64,000 nucleotides of DNA from Novosphingobium naphthalenivorans NBRC 102051 (GCF_001590985.1 NZ_BCTX01000007.1:39905-103904), one strand, 5' to 3'; shown: positions 27,711 to 39,033, counted from the first letter of the stretch. Made by a program: numbers and translations. The notes: generated from the letters alone by a model not told the origin.

Positions 27711-29711
27711 GTGAAGGGTGTTTTACGGTCTTTGGTCCTGACGACGGGACTGGTGGCATTGTGCGGGCTGTCGGAGGTGGCTGTCGCCGGCACGGATGCC
27801 CGGCTGGACGCGGAACGTTTCGGCGCCTTGGCGAGCATCCAGCAGATGAGCCTGTCGCCCAGCGGGGCCAAGGCCGCCTACGTGACGCCGCTCAATGATG
27901 GGTCGGTGGTTTCGGTCGTGGATCTGGTGGCCGGCGGCGCCCCGAACACGATCATGAAAGTTTCCAAAGAGGATGGGGAGCTTCATTCCTGCTCCTGGCA
28001 GACCGACGACCGGCTGGTGTGCACGATCGTCTCGCACTACACGGTGCGGCGGCCGTTTCTGACCTTCTGGCGCAGCTTTGCGCTCGATGCCGATGGGCGC
28101 AATATCATCCAGCTGTCGGCTCTCACGAACTCGCGTTCACTGGCGCTTGCGCAAGACGGCGGGACGATTGTCGATCATGTGGTCGAGGGCAATCCGTACA
28201 GCGTACTGATGACGCGCGCCTTCGTGCCGGAGGACACACGCAATACGCGCCTGGCGAATACCGAGCTGGGGCTGGGTGTCGAAATGGTGGATACCCGCAA
28301 CGCGCGGCGCCGGACGGTCGAACATGCCAACCGCTATGCCGACACTTATCTGTCCGACATGCATGGCCAGGTCCGCATCATGGGGGTGGCGGAAGCCAGC
28401 GATTCCGGCACCTTGAGCGGCAAGAAACGCTATTATTACCGGAAAGCGGGTTCCGATAACTGGGAAACGCTTTCGCAGACCCAATACGACGGCCGCCTCA
28501 CCGATGGCTTTACGCCTGTCCATGTCGATGCGGCAAAGAATGTCGTGTACGGTTTCCAGCGCGACAATGGCCTTCTGAAGCTGTTCGGCATCACGCTCGA
28601 CGGCAGCATGACGAAGAGCGAAGTGGTGGGACGCAATGATGTCGACGTCGACGATCTCGTGACCATCGGCAGGCATGATCGCGTTGTCGGCGTCAGCTAT
28701 GCAACGGATCGGCGCTTCTACGAATTTTTCGATCCCGCACTGGCCAAGCTCGCGGGTTCCCTGACCAAGGCGCTGCCCGGGCAGCCGCAGATCGATTTCC
28801 TCGATGCCAGCGAGGGGGAAGCGAAGCTGTTGATCGAGGCGTCGGGCGATACCGATCCGGGCATGACCTATCTGTTCGACAAGGCCAGCCACAAGCTGGA
28901 AGCCGTGCTGCCGATCCGGCCGCAGCTTGCGGGCGTCAAGCTCGCCGAGATGAAGACGGTGAGCTATCCGGCGGCCGATGGCACCATGATCCCGGCTTAC
29001 CTGACGCTTCCAGTCGGATCGTCCGGCAAGAACCTGCCTGCGATTGTCATGCCGCATGGCGGGCCGGGCGCGCGCGACGAATGGGGTTTCGACTGGTTTG
29101 TCCAGTTCTTCGCGGCTCGCGGTTACGCTGTCCTGCAACCGGAGTATCGGGGATCATCCGGGTACGGCGAGGACTGGTTCCAGAAGAATGGCTTTCAATC
29201 CTGGCGGCAGGCCATTGGCGACGTCAACGATGCCGGCCACTGGCTGGAAAAGCAGGGTATCGCCGCCAAGGGCAAACTGGCGATCGTGGGCTGGTCCTAT
29301 GGCGGGTACGCCGCGCTGCAGAGCGCCGTGCTTGATCCTGACCTGTTCAAGGCCATTGTCGCCGTGGCTCCCGTTACCGATCTGGAAATGCTCCGGAACC
29401 AGTTTCGGGATTACACCAACTTTCGTCTGGTCGAAAAGCAGATTGGCTTTGGTCCGTCCGTGGGGGAAGGTTCGCCTGCCCAGCATGCCGATCGTTTCAA
29501 GGCACCAGTGCTGATGTTCCATGGCGATATCGATGAGAGCGTCGATGTCGAGGAAAGCCGGGTCATGGAAAAGAAGCTCAAGGATGCAGGCAAGTCCGTG
29601 ACCTATGTCGAGTTCCACGGCCTCGATCATCAGTTGCGCGATTCGAAGGCTCGCACCCGTATGCTGAGTGAAAGTGACGCCTTTCTGAGAGCCAATCTTG
29701 GAGTGAAATAG
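27711..29711 (+). CDS. Secreted S9-family prolyl oligopeptidase-like peptidase
   Basis: The 666-residue protein has a signal peptide (GTG start, LRSLVLTTGLVALCGLSEVAVAG), an N-terminal beta-propeller-like domain of about 400 residues and a C-terminal alpha/beta-hydrolase domain. The triad is visible: Ser in GWSYGGYAAL, Asp in GDIDESVDV and His in HGLDHQL. The oxyanion region is MPHGGPGARDEWGFDWF. The domain order fits dipeptidyl-peptidase IV/acylaminoacyl-peptidase-like S9 enzymes, probably periplasmic, cutting short peptides. It is monocistronic, with 92 bp separating it from tgt. Confidence 0.92.
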   Translation: MKGVLRSLVLTTGLVALCGLSEVAVAGTDARLDAERFGALASIQQMSLSPSGAKAAYVTPLNDGSVVSVVDLVAGGAPNTIMKVSKEDGELHSCSWQTDDRLVCTIVSHYTVRRPFLTFWRSFALDADGRNIIQLSALTNSRSLALAQDGGTIVDHVVEGNPYSVLMTRAFVPEDTRNTRLANTELGLGVEMVDTRNARRRTVEHANRYADTYLSDMHGQVRIMGVAEASDSGTLSGKKRYYYRKAGSDNWETLSQTQYDGRLTDGFTPVHVDAAKNVVYGFQRDNGLLKLFGITLDGSMTKSEVVGRNDVDVDDLVTIGRHDRVVGVSYATDRRFYEFFDPALAKLAGSLTKALPGQPQIDFLDASEGEAKLLIEASGDTDPGMTYLFDKASHKLEAVLPIRPQLAGVKLAEMKTVSYPAADGTMIPAYLTLPVGSSGKNLPAIVMPHGGPGARDEWGFDWFVQFFAARGYAVLQPEYRGSSGYGEDWFQKNGFQSWRQAIGDVNDAGHWLEKQGIAAKGKLAIVGWSYGGYAALQSAVLDPDLFKAIVAVAPVTDLEMLRNQFRDYTNFRLVEKQIGFGPSVGEGSPAQHADRFKAPVLMFHGDIDESVDVEESRVMEKKLKDAGKSVTYVEFHGLDHQLRDSKARTRMLSESDAFLRANLGVK

Positions 29712-29880
29712 ACCGGCTCCACCGCGTTGCTGGCAGCTTGTTGCGCAGGAGCGGGCAAGTGGCCGGTAAAGCGGCTGGACAGGATGATCCGTTTCAGGGA
29801 ACCTGAGATCCCGCTGCTGGTCTCCTTAGGCGAATCGGAAGCCAGCTTTCACTGTCCTTTGGAAAGCCGAGAGCGAAGTC

Positions 29881-30516
29881 ATGCCGACGATAGCGATTGT
29901 CAGTCAGAAGGGCGGATCAGGGAAGACGACACTCGCGCTGCATCTTGCGACTTGCGCGACGTATGATGGCCGGAAAAGCTGCGTCATCGACATGGACCCG
30001 CAGGCGACGGCCGCGGCCTGGGGGGACTGGCGGGGCGATTACCTGCCTGAAGTGATTACCTGCCCGCCGGTGCGTCTTGTCAGCACGATCCTGAAAGCCA
30101 CGCGGGGCGGATCGGAGATCCTGGTGATCGATACGCCGCCGCAAAGCGACCTGGCATCGCGGGAGGCGGCGCGGGCGGCGGATCTGATCCTCATCCCCAC
30201 GCGGGCCCGCGCGTTCGATCTTCATGCGCTGGAAGCGACGTCGGAGCTTGTGAAGTACGCACGCAAGCCGGCCTATGTCCTGCTGAATGCCGTGCCCGCC
30301 CGCGCCACGCGGCTGCTGGCGGATACCGCTAGTCAGGTTGGAGGCCATGGTCTGGAGATCTGCCCCGTCCATTTCGGGGAACGGGCGGCGTTCCACCGGG
30401 CCTCGGCCTCCGGCGAGGTCGCCTCGGAAGTCGAGCCGGAGGGGAAGGCGGCTGCCGAAGCCGATGCGCTGTGGGACTGGGTGAGCGCCCAACTGGGGCT
30501 GGCGCCAGTTACCTGA
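29881..30516 (+). CDS. Orphan ParA-family ATPase
   Basis: The 211-residue protein is a small ParA/MinD-type P-loop ATPase. The deviant Walker A is KGGSGKTTL, with the signature lysine KGG, followed by IDMDPQATAAAWGDWR and IDTPPQSD (Walker A' and B). It lacks the N-terminal DNA-binding domain of large ParA proteins, so it resembles plasmid type Ib ParA. No parB, CopG/ribbon-helix-helix partner or centromere repeats are nearby; the neighbour is an unrelated 64-residue ORF on the other strand. It may position some other cargo. The chromosomal parAB is not in the window. Confidence 0.88.
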   Translation: MPTIAIVSQKGGSGKTTLALHLATCATYDGRKSCVIDMDPQATAAAWGDWRGDYLPEVITCPPVRLVSTILKATRGGSEILVIDTPPQSDLASREAARAADLILIPTRARAFDLHALEATSELVKYARKPAYVLLNAVPARATRLLADTASQVGGHGLEICPVHFGERAAFHRASASGEVASEVEPEGKAAAEADALWDWVSAQLGLAPVT

Positions 30517-30534
30517 TCCGATAGACCGTGGGGT

Positions 30535-30729
30535 TCAGGCCGTGGCGGCACGGGGCCGCGTGGTGCTTCGGATAATGGTTTCCAGGACAGTGCCGACATA
30601 GGCCACGAACTGGCCGGTGCGGGTGTCGAGATAACCGGCGCCGATTTCGCAGGCATGGCGCTGCGCCGTTTCGAGATCGGGATACCATTTGCCGGTGCGT
30701 TTGGGCGTGACGAAACGATAGTTTTTCAT
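30535..30729 (-). CDS. Small conserved-looking protein of unknown function
   Basis: This 64-residue basic protein (MKNYRFVTPKRTGKWYPDLETAQRHACEIG...) has a compact layout: an N-terminal strand, a Tyr-Pro-Asp turn, a helix starting LETAQRHA, and a strand GQFVAYVGTVLE. The reading frame ends convergently 18 bp from the parA stop. No membrane span or known motif is seen. The phrase TAQRHACEIGAGY suggests a real folded domain and not a shadow. Function unknown. Confidence 0.6.
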   Translation of the reverse strand: MKNYRFVTPKRTGKWYPDLETAQRHACEIGAGYLDTRTGQFVAYVGTVLETIIRSTTRPRAATA

Positions 30730-30815
30730 GGTGCCGGCCTAATGCCCGATTTCCGCGTCAGTTCCCTGACAAGTGTCAATAAAGCCACGGAAAAACACAC
30801 GCGTGCGGCCAAACG

Positions 30816-30846
30816 AAAAGGGCGGCCCCGAAGGACCGCCCTTTCC
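30816..30846. terminator. Intrinsic terminator downstream of rpsD
   Basis: The hairpin AAAGGGCGG...CCGCCCTTT has a short loop and an A/T tract on each side. It lies 24 bp past the rpsD stop on the minus strand. The same stem recurs at 56549-56575. Confidence 0.8.
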
Positions 30847-30869
30847 TGAAATCCGTAGAGGATCCGAGA

Positions 30870-31484
30870 TCAGCGCGAGTAGAACTCGACGACCAGATTC
30901 GGTTCCATCTTCACCGGGTAGGGCACTTCGTCGAGCGTCGGGACGCGAACGAAAGTCACCTTGTCGGTGCCGTCCTGCGAAACATAGTCGGGCACTTCGC
31001 GCTCGGGCAGGCTCTGGGCTTCGATGACCAGCGCCATTTCCTTGGCCTTGTCACCCAGGCTGATGATGTCACCAACCTTGATGCGGCGCGAGGCGATGTT
31101 GCACTTCACGCCGTTCACGCGGATGTGGCCGTGCGAAACGATCTGGCGAGCCGCGAAGATGGTCGGCGCGAACTTGGCGCGGTACACGACCATGTCGAGG
31201 CGCTGTTCGAGCAGGCCGATCAGGTTCTGACCGGTGTCGCCCTTCATGCTGGCGGCTTCCTGGTAGGTGCGCTTGAACTGCTTCTCGGTCACGTCGCCGT
31301 AGTAGCCCTTGAGCTTCTGCTTGGCGCGCAGCTGCAGACCGTAGTCCGACAGCTTGCCCTTGCGGCGCTGGCCGTGCTGGCCGGGGCCGTAGCTGCGGCG
31401 GTTCACCGAGCTCTTGGGGCGGCCCCAGATGTTCTCGCCCATGCGGCGGTCGAGTTTGTACTTGGCGCTCTTGCGCTTCGACAT
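30870..31484 (-). CDS. rpsD: 30S ribosomal protein S4
   Basis: S4 is a primary 16S rRNA-binding protein of the small subunit. The 204-residue protein has the N-terminal [20 protein letters not shown] segment, [31 protein letters not shown] and the S4 RNA-binding domain ([34 protein letters not shown]). As is usual in alphaproteobacteria it stands outside the large ribosomal operons. The 251 bp upstream (to 31735) hold only its promoter and no gene. Confidence 0.98.
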   Translation of the reverse strand: MSKRKSAKYKLDRRMGENIWGRPKSSVNRRSYGPGQHGQRRKGKLSDYGLQLRAKQKLKGYYGDVTEKQFKRTYQEAASMKGDTGQNLIGLLEQRLDMVVYRAKFAPTIFAARQIVSHGHIRVNGVKCNIASRRIKVGDIISLGDKAKEMALVIEAQSLPEREVPDYVSQDGTDKVTFVRVPTLDEVPYPVKMEPNLVVEFYSR

Positions 31485-31735
31485 AAGTCGTCTCCGTTCT
31501 GCTTGTCGCCCGGCCGGAATGGCCAGCGATCCATAATTTCCCGGGGCGCACCATCCGGCCGTATTTCGCCGGATGCGGCCGCCGCTTCACCGGGGTGCGG
31601 GGCCGAATGGACAGACCTGCCGAAGGGGCAGGCGCCATGTGAAGGCGTGCCCCTTAAGCGAAAAGGCGATGGAGTCAAGGCAAAAGCAGGATCGGAACCA
31701 GGAGGCTTGCGTTTCCCCGGATCGTCAGCGAACCG

Positions 31736-32641
31736 TCAGTCCTTACGGGCATAGTGCCGAGCTGCGACATCGCCGACAGCCGCAAGGACGGCTGTCGCGG
31801 CCGGGTCGATCAGCGGCCGGTGCACAGCCGGCTCGAAATAGGCGGCGACATAGAGCGGCGGCTTGCCGGCCGGGCCGCCAAAGGCAAGATCGACATAAGT
31901 GTAGCGGCCCGTGCCCGTCTTGTCGCCGCTGGCCCACGATTTGGGAAAGCCGGCCCGGAGGCGGTCGCTGCCCGTCGTGACGGCGCTCATCCACGTCTTC
32001 AGTGTTTCGCGGCTCTGCACGGACAAGTGCTGGCCCGTCAGCAGGGTCTGGAGCGTTCCAGCCATGGCTTTGGGGGTCGTCGTATCCAGTTCGGTGCCGG
32101 GAGGCGTGATGTTGAGGTCCGGCTCGAAGCGGTCGAGGCGGCTTACCCGGTCCCCGAGAGTACGCCAGAAACGGGTGACGGCCTCAGGGCCGCCGAACGT
32201 CTTGAGCAGCACGTTCGCGGCGGTATTGTCGCTTTCGATCAACGCCGCGCGGGCGAGTTCGTTTACGGTGAGGCCCGAGCCGACATGCGGCGTGGTTGTG
32301 GGGCTGTGCGGCAGCAGGTCGGCTTGGGTCCAGTGCAAGACCCGGCCGAGGTCGATGGTCCCGGCATCGCGCCCGGCGAACATCATGGCGGCAAGCGACA
32401 GCTTGAAGGAACTGCAGTGGGTGAAGCGTTCGTTCTGGCGCCAGCCGAAGCTGCGGCCGCTCGCCGTATCGTGCACGAAGACACCGAGGCGCCCGCCTGC
32501 GTCCCGTTCGATGGCGCGCAGGGCATCGGTGGGGGAATGCCGGGGCGGCGCTGCGAGTGCTCGCCCGGATGCGCCGCAGATGGCAGCGCCCCAGATGGCC
32601 GTGTTCAAGCCTGCGATCAGTAGCTGGCGTCTGTCCTGCAT
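31736..32641 (-). CDS. Class A beta-lactamase
   Basis: The 301-residue enzyme has all class A elements: S77-S-F-K80 (nucleophile Ser and Lys), SDN at 137-139, E173-x-x-x-N177 (general base) and KTG at 241-243. Cys76, next to the nucleophile, is present, but the partner cysteine that gives the disulfide of KPC/SME-like carbapenemases is not. The N-terminus MQDRRQLLIAGLNTAIWGAA carries an RR-x-LL pattern, so export by Tat is likely. The ATG at 32641 is preceded by GGAGGA; a 30-codon upstream extension is not used. No regulator gene (ampR type) or mobile element flanks it, so it looks intrinsic. Substrate range cannot be read from sequence. Confidence 0.93.
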   Translation of the reverse strand: MQDRRQLLIAGLNTAIWGAAICGASGRALAAPPRHSPTDALRAIERDAGGRLGVFVHDTASGRSFGWRQNERFTHCSSFKLSLAAMMFAGRDAGTIDLGRVLHWTQADLLPHSPTTTPHVGSGLTVNELARAALIESDNTAANVLLKTFGGPEAVTRFWRTLGDRVSRLDRFEPDLNITPPGTELDTTTPKAMAGTLQTLLTGQHLSVQSRETLKTWMSAVTTGSDRLRAGFPKSWASGDKTGTGRYTYVDLAFGGPAGKPPLYVAAYFEPAVHRPLIDPAATAVLAAVGDVAARHYARKD

Positions 32642-32744
32642 GGGTGTGTTCCTCCGCGTGCGGAGGTAATCGAGCAGCTTGAGCGTCAGGGCAACGGACG
32701 ATGGATCTTTGCGTGCCAGGACTCTGTGCAAAACTGCAAGCGCT

Positions 32745-33473
32745 TCAGCTTTCCCGCGGGCGGCGGGCCTTTTCCAGCGCGGACAGCACGCCGCGCATGG
32801 TGCGCACTTCGAGGTGATTCCAGGCCGGTTTGGTCAGTAGGTTGCGCAAGGTCAGCCGGTTGGACGCCGCGCGCGTTTCGGGCCAGAAGTAGTTCTTGTC
32901 TTCCAGCAGGCGCTCGAAGTGGCCGATCAGGCCTTCCAGTTCGTCCTGCGGGGCAGGGGGCAGCAGTTCCTCGACGGTCGGTTGTTGGAGTGATGCGCCC
33001 TTGCTCCACTCGTAGGCGCACAGGATCACGGCCTGCGCCAGGTTGAGCGAGGCGAATTCGGGATTGATCGGCACCGTCAGGATCGCGCGAGCCAGCGCGA
33101 CGTCCTCTGTCTCCAGCCCGGAGCGTTCAGGGCCGAAGACATAGGCCGAGCGGCCCGGCATGATGTGGATTTCCCGCGCGGCTTCTTCGGGCGTGACGAC
33201 CGGCTTGGTAACGCCGCGCTTGCGCACGGTGGTGGCATAGACGTTGGCGCAGTCCGAGACCGCCTCTGCCAGCGTTTCGAAGACCTGCGCCTGTTCCAGA
33301 ACCTCGTCGGCGCCCGCTGCGGCCGGGCCGGCGGAAGGGTTGGGCCAGCCGTCGCGCGGGGTGACGAGCCGCATTTCGGTGAGGCCGAAATTGAGCATGG
33401 CGCGGGCGGCCTTGCCGATGTTCTCGCCCAGTTGCGGCCGGACGAGGACGATGACGGGCATCTGTTCAGACAT
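32745..33473 (-). CDS. trmJ: tRNA (Cm32/Um32) methyltransferase TrmJ (SPOUT family)
   Basis: TrmJ 2'-O-methylates position 32 of tRNAs with SAM. The 242-residue protein has the SpoU-type motifs [25 protein letters not shown] (motif 1), [18 protein letters not shown] (motif 2) and [20 protein letters not shown] (motif 3), which form the SAM knot. The ATG at 33473 overlaps the nrdR 3' end by 8 bp, indicating translational coupling. A longer upstream frame is ignored. It ends the rpiB-glyA-ORF-nrdR-trmJ series. Confidence 0.92.
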   Translation of the reverse strand: MSEQMPVIVLVRPQLGENIGKAARAMLNFGLTEMRLVTPRDGWPNPSAGPAAAGADEVLEQAQVFETLAEAVSDCANVYATTVRKRGVTKPVVTPEEAAREIHIMPGRSAYVFGPERSGLETEDVALARAILTVPINPEFASLNLAQAVILCAYEWSKGASLQQPTVEELLPPAPQDELEGLIGHFERLLEDKNYFWPETRAASNRLTLRNLLTKPAWNHLEVRTMRGVLSALEKARRPRES

Positions 33474-33942
33474 TGTCCGGATCTCCCCCGGCAACATCGC
33501 GCACGGTTCCGGCGAATTCCTCGAAGTCCTTGGCCTCGTTGAAGGAGCGGTAAACACTGGCGAAACGGATATAGGCGACGGAATCGAGCACGCGCAGCCC
33601 TTCCATCACCATTTCGCCGATCGCGAGCGAGGAAATCTCGGCCTCGCCGCTGGTTTCCACCTGGCGCTGCACGCCGGAGACGAGCTGGTCGATCTTCTCG
33701 CGGTCGATCCCGCGCTTGCGGCAGGCCAGCGTCACGGACTGTTCGAGCTTGGAGCGCTCGAAAGGTTCGCGCGCGTCGTCGCTTTTCACGACCGTGACTT
33801 CGCGCAACTGGATGCGCTCGAAGGTGGTGAAACGGGCGCCGCAGCTCGAACACTGCCGCCGCCGCCGGATCGCGGTGTTGTCCTCGGTCGGGCGGCTATC
33901 CTTAACCTGCGTGTCGTCGTGGGCGCAGAAGGGACAGCGCAT
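33466..33942 (-). CDS. nrdR: Transcriptional repressor NrdR
   Basis: NrdR represses ribonucleotide reductase genes in response to ATP/dATP. The 158-residue protein starts [21 protein letters not shown] with a zinc ribbon (CPFC...CSSCG), followed by RRRRQC and an ATP-cone domain ([21 protein letters not shown]). nrd genes and NrdR boxes are not in the window. Overlaps trmJ by 8 bp. Confidence 0.97.
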   Translation of the reverse strand: MRCPFCAHDDTQVKDSRPTEDNTAIRRRRQCSSCGARFTTFERIQLREVTVVKSDDAREPFERSKLEQSVTLACRKRGIDREKIDQLVSGVQRQVETSGEAEISSLAIGEMVMEGLRVLDSVAYIRFASVYRSFNEAKDFEEFAGTVRDVAGGDPDNV

Positions 33943-33973
33943 TCAGGCAATCACTCTCTTGGTCGTGGCGCGC

Positions 33974-34201
33974 TCAGTCGGGCCGGACGCGCTTGTAGAA
34001 CTTGTAGCCGGCCCCGGCGGCAAGGCCGAGACCGATGGAAACGAACGGGAGCATGGCCCCCGCAACCGCTCCCAGCGCGCCCCAGACGAGCACCGGCTTG
34101 GTCGAAGGATGGTCGAGACCATCTGTAAGCATTCCGGCGAGTTCCTGGCGCGCATCGAAGATGAAGTCGCCAGTGTCATGGGGGCGCTGCGGGTCAGTCA
34201 T
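33974..34201 (-). CDS. Small membrane protein of unknown function
   Basis: The 75-residue protein has a polar N-terminal half (MTDPQRPHDTGDFIFDARQELAGMLTDGL) and one hydrophobic hairpin-like segment (VLVWGALGAVAGAMLPFVSIGLGLAAGAGY) ending in KFYKRVRPD. Its ATG lies one base after the glyA stop and 31 bp separate its stop from nrdR, so it belongs to this operon. I do not know its function. The reading frame is supported by position and composition. Confidence 0.7.
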   Translation of the reverse strand: MTDPQRPHDTGDFIFDARQELAGMLTDGLDHPSTKPVLVWGALGAVAGAMLPFVSIGLGLAAGAGYKFYKRVRPD

Positions 34202-34202
34202 G

Positions 34203-35501
34203 TCAGTCCTCGTAGATAGGGAACCTGTCGCAAAGGGCTTCAACGCGCGAGCGCACGTTCTGCTCCACCTGAGCGTCGCCCGCTTCGCCGCACTTGGCAA
34301 GGCCGTCGAGCACGTCGGCGACCATGTTGCCGATCTCGCGGAATTCCGCAGGGCCGAAGCCACGGGTGGTGCCGGCGGGCGAGCCGACGCGGATGCCGCT
34401 GGTCTTCATCGGCGGCAGCGGGTCGAACGGGATGCCGTTCTTGTTGCAGGTGATGCCCGCGCGTTCCAGCGCCTCGTCGGCGTCCTTGCCGGTGACGCCC
34501 AGCGGCGAGAGGTCGATCAGCGCGAGGTGGGTGTCGGTGCCGCCCGAGACGATCGCGGCGCCGCGTTCCTTCAGGGTGTCGGCGAGGACCTTGGCGTTCT
34601 CGATCACGCGCGCGGCGTAGTCCTTGAACTCGGGGCGCAGCGCTTCACCGAAAGCCACGGCCTTGGCCGCGACGACATGCATCAGCGGGCCGCCCTGCAG
34701 GCCGGGGAACACCGCCGAGTTGATCTTCTTGGCCAGCGCTTCGTCATTGGTGAGGATCATGCCGCCACGCGGGCCGCGCAGCGTCTTGTGCGTGGTGGTG
34801 GTGGCGATGTGCGCGTGCGGGAAGGGCGAGGGGTGCAGGCCGGCCGCCACGAGGCCGGCGAAGTGCGCCATGTCGACCTGGAACAGCGCGCCCACGCTGT
34901 CGGCGATTTCGCGCATCCGCTTGAAGTCGATCACGCGCGGATAGGCCGAACCGCCCGCGATGATGAGCTTGGGCTGGTGCTCGGTGGCCAGCGCCTGCAC
35001 CTGGTCGTAGTCGATCAGGTGGGTGTCGGCGGTGACGCCGTACTGCACGGCGTTGAACCACTTGCCCGACATGGCAGCGCGCGCGCCATGCGTGAGGTGG
35101 CCGCCCGCATCGAGGCTCATGCCCATGATGGTCTCGCCCGGCTTCACCGTGGCGAGCAGCACGGCGCCGTTGGCCTGTGCGCCCGAGTGGGGCTGGACAT
35201 TGGCGAAGCCGCAGCCGAACAGTTGCTTGGCGCGCTCGATAGCAAGCGTTTCGACTTCGTCCGAAGGTTCGCAGCCCTGGTAGTAGCGCTTGCCGGGGTA
35301 GCCTTCGGCGTACTTGTTGGTCAGCACCGAGCCCTGCGCTTCGAGCACGGCCTTGGAGACGATGTTTTCCGAGGCGATCAGCTCGATCTGCTTGCGCTCG
35401 CGCTTCATCTCGTGGCCGATCGCGTTAGCGACGGCCGGATCGCTCTGCGCAATCGTGTCAGTGAAGAAGCCGGGGGAACGGATGGCGGTTTCAACGGTCA
35501 T
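34203..35501 (-). CDS. glyA: Serine hydroxymethyltransferase
   Basis: GlyA interconverts serine and glycine with tetrahydrofolate, feeding one-carbon units. The 432-residue PLP enzyme shows [62 protein letters not shown] and the PLP lysine in [15 protein letters not shown]. The ATG at 35501 is chosen; a longer frame to 35768 overlaps rpiB antisense-like wording and is discarded. It follows rpiB by 20 bp. Confidence 0.98.
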   Translation of the reverse strand: MTVETAIRSPGFFTDTIAQSDPAVANAIGHEMKRERKQIELIASENIVSKAVLEAQGSVLTNKYAEGYPGKRYYQGCEPSDEVETLAIERAKQLFGCGFANVQPHSGAQANGAVLLATVKPGETIMGMSLDAGGHLTHGARAAMSGKWFNAVQYGVTADTHLIDYDQVQALATEHQPKLIIAGGSAYPRVIDFKRMREIADSVGALFQVDMAHFAGLVAAGLHPSPFPHAHIATTTTHKTLRGPRGGMILTNDEALAKKINSAVFPGLQGGPLMHVVAAKAVAFGEALRPEFKDYAARVIENAKVLADTLKERGAAIVSGGTDTHLALIDLSPLGVTGKDADEALERAGITCNKNGIPFDPLPPMKTSGIRVGSPAGTTRGFGPAEFREIGNMVADVLDGLAKCGEAGDAQVEQNVRSRVEALCDRFPIYED

Positions 35502-35521
35502 GTTCGGTGGACCTCTTCGGA

Positions 35522-35959
35522 TCAGCAGGACGGGTTGGAGAGCTTTTCGACACGGCCGGCATGGCGGCCGCCGCCGAATTCGGTCGAAAGGAAAGCGTCG
35601 AGGCAGGCCTTGGCCATGTCGACCCCGGTCAGGCGCGCGCCCATGGCAATGCAGTTGGCATTGTTGTGCTCGCGGGCAAGCGCGGCCGAGAGCGGCTCGG
35701 ACACGAGCGCGCAGCGGCAGGCCGGATTGCGGTTGACGGCGATCGAGATGCCGATGCCCGAGCCGCACAGCGCAACGCCGTATTCGGCGGTGCCGTCGGC
35801 GACGACCGAGGCGAGCTTGTAGCCGTAGTCGGGATAATCGACGCGGTCTGCGGTTTCGGGGCCGAGGTCGGCGACTTCGTGGCCGAGGCCGATGAGGTAT
35901 TCGCGCAGTTCGGCCTTGAGGTCGACGGCGGCGTGGTCGGATGCGATGGCAATGCGCAT
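35522..35959 (-). CDS. rpiB: Ribose 5-phosphate isomerase B
   Basis: RpiB interconverts ribulose 5-phosphate and ribose 5-phosphate. The 145-residue protein has [14 protein letters not shown] (Asp/His substrate contacts), [28 protein letters not shown] (catalytic Cys and anion loop) and [14 protein letters not shown]. It is the first gene of the rpiB-glyA-ORF-nrdR-trmJ cluster. The 143 bp upstream to the next minus-strand gene hold no ORF. Confidence 0.96.
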   Translation of the reverse strand: MRIAIASDHAAVDLKAELREYLIGLGHEVADLGPETADRVDYPDYGYKLASVVADGTAEYGVALCGSGIGISIAVNRNPACRCALVSEPLSAALAREHNNANCIAMGARLTGVDMAKACLDAFLSTEFGGGRHAGRVEKLSNPSC

Positions 35960-36102
35960 GGGCGAGACGGGCCTGTCCTTTTGAGAGGATTCGTTTGGGC
36001 TCCCCTTAGGCGCGAGTTCGCCGCAAAGCGAGTCCCGGGAGCAAGGCTATCCCACGCGGCCGCGTGAACGGCACTGCAGCGCGTCGCGTGCGGGGTTTCC
36101 TG

Positions 36103-36828
36103 TTACTCTTGGCGATCTGCCTGCTTCTGCGGCAGCAGCTTGCGCCACCGGGCGTCCAGCCGGGCCTGGGCATTGCTGCTCTTGACCGAGCCGGCGAGGG
36201 AAATGCCGCGCAAGGCCACGCTGTGGCCGCCGAGCCAATGGCCCGAAATGCTGTAGCCGATGTCGTAGAGCGCGCGGTTCTCATGAAGTTCACCGCCGGC
36301 AAGGAAGCGGGTGGTGAGCACGACCGGCAGCCTTTCGTCGCCACGGCTGTCGTCGGGGAGGCGGGCCTTGCTGCGGGCTTTCTTGAGGGCATGTTCGAAC
36401 CACGCGGCTTCAATCCGCGGCTGTCCCGTGGTTGCGGCTGGAGGCAGGCCCAGTGCGCCGGGAAACAGGACTTCCTGGCTCTGAACGGTCTGCTCGGATG
36501 ACGCGGGCAGGAGCTTCAGCTCATCGCCGCTGGCGCTCGCGACCACCAGCACCAGCGTCCCCGCGCGGGTGGAGGCGAGCAGCGTTTCTTCGGCCGCGGC
36601 CGCTTCCCGGTCACTGCGGGCGGTCCAGTTGTTCCACAGGGTCAGACCGGAGATCACCACGGCCAGAACCGCCAGCGTTTCACCAAGAGTGATCCACCGC
36701 CGCCGCACCGCCGCAGCCTCTTCAGCCCGCGAATCGGCCTTTGGAGGTGCCTTGGGCTGACTGGCGGAATCGGATTGGAGTGGCTCGTCGCTATGAGAAT
36801 GGTCGTTCACGGGGCGGGATTCCATCAT
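36103..36828 (-). CDS. Single-span membrane protein of unknown function
   Basis: The 241-residue protein has an acidic, low-complexity cytoplasmic N-terminus (residues 1-43), one membrane helix (ITLGETLAVLAVVISGLTLW, about 46-65) and a probable periplasmic domain with Ala-rich and basic stretches ending KLLPQKQADRQE. NNWTARSDREAAAAEE follows the helix. No catalytic motif is recognisable. It is a single gene between rpiB and the helicase gene. Confidence 0.7.
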   Translation of the reverse strand: MMESRPVNDHSHSDEPLQSDSASQPKAPPKADSRAEEAAAVRRRWITLGETLAVLAVVISGLTLWNNWTARSDREAAAAEETLLASTRAGTLVLVVASASGDELKLLPASSEQTVQSQEVLFPGALGLPPAATTGQPRIEAAWFEHALKKARSKARLPDDSRGDERLPVVLTTRFLAGGELHENRALYDIGYSISGHWLGGHSVALRGISLAGSVKSSNAQARLDARWRKLLPQKQADRQE

Positions 36829-36993
36829 TTGCCACGCTTCCCGTCAAGCAGGGCCTTGAGGGAGCTGCTGCACACATACAGCGTCGGGAGGACTGCGCCC
36901 GGCATGTTGACCTGCGAGTGAACGCGGCTCCATCCCGAAGCCGGACGATCCCCGTGAAAATCAGTACAAGCCAAATGCCTTCAAGATATGTAT

Positions 36994-37100
36994 AGGGCCG
37001 CCCAAGCGTTGACGGATCGGCCCTGCAAGATCGAGCCATCCGCAACATGTTTCCGGCTGAAAATGTCCGACCCCCAGCGTGCTGCCGCAGGCGGCCCCTT
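36994..37100 (+). promoter_or_regulatory. Possible structured 5' leader of the helicase gene
   Basis: Upstream of the DbpA-type gene are an AGGGCCG/CGGCCCT hairpin (36994-37024) and, just before the start, a GCCG-CAGG-CGGC hairpin followed by CCCCTTTTTG (37083-37101), which resembles a weak intrinsic terminator inside the leader. The rest of the 36829-37117 gap shows nothing recognisable. Role in temperature or growth control is speculative. Confidence 0.35.
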
Positions 37101-37117
37101 TTTGATTTGCGAGTAAA

Positions 37118-38869
<1,752 letters not shown>

Positions 38870-38883
38870 GACTGTGAATTCAA

Positions 38884-38912
38884 TTCCTCCCCGAGCTGGT
38901 CTCGGGGAGGAA
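38884..38912. repeat. Perfect 12-bp hairpin (TCCTCCCC family)
   Basis: TTCCTCCCCGAG and CTCGGGGAGGAA flank a 5-nt CTGGT loop. A related hairpin with CCTCCCCGC/GCGGGGAGG arms lies at 39772-39806, after the RcnB-like gene. No T tract follows, so it resembles a palindromic repeat more than a classical terminator. Confidence 0.65.
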
Positions 38913-39007
38913 CTGGTGTTGTTCAGTCTGAAGGCACGACACGTGTCAGAACGATGCCGGGTTCACCAGACTGACTGGCAAGACCGGAATCTCCGCACAA
39001 AGAACTC

Positions 39008-39033
39008 GTCATTCCCGCGCAGGCGGGAATCCA
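39008..39033. repeat. Half copy of CGTCATTCCCGC repeat
   Basis: Matches the left arm of the element at 12604-12693 (CGTCATTCCCGCGCAGG, then CGGGAA) without a recognisable right arm. It is probably a decayed copy. Confidence 0.7.
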
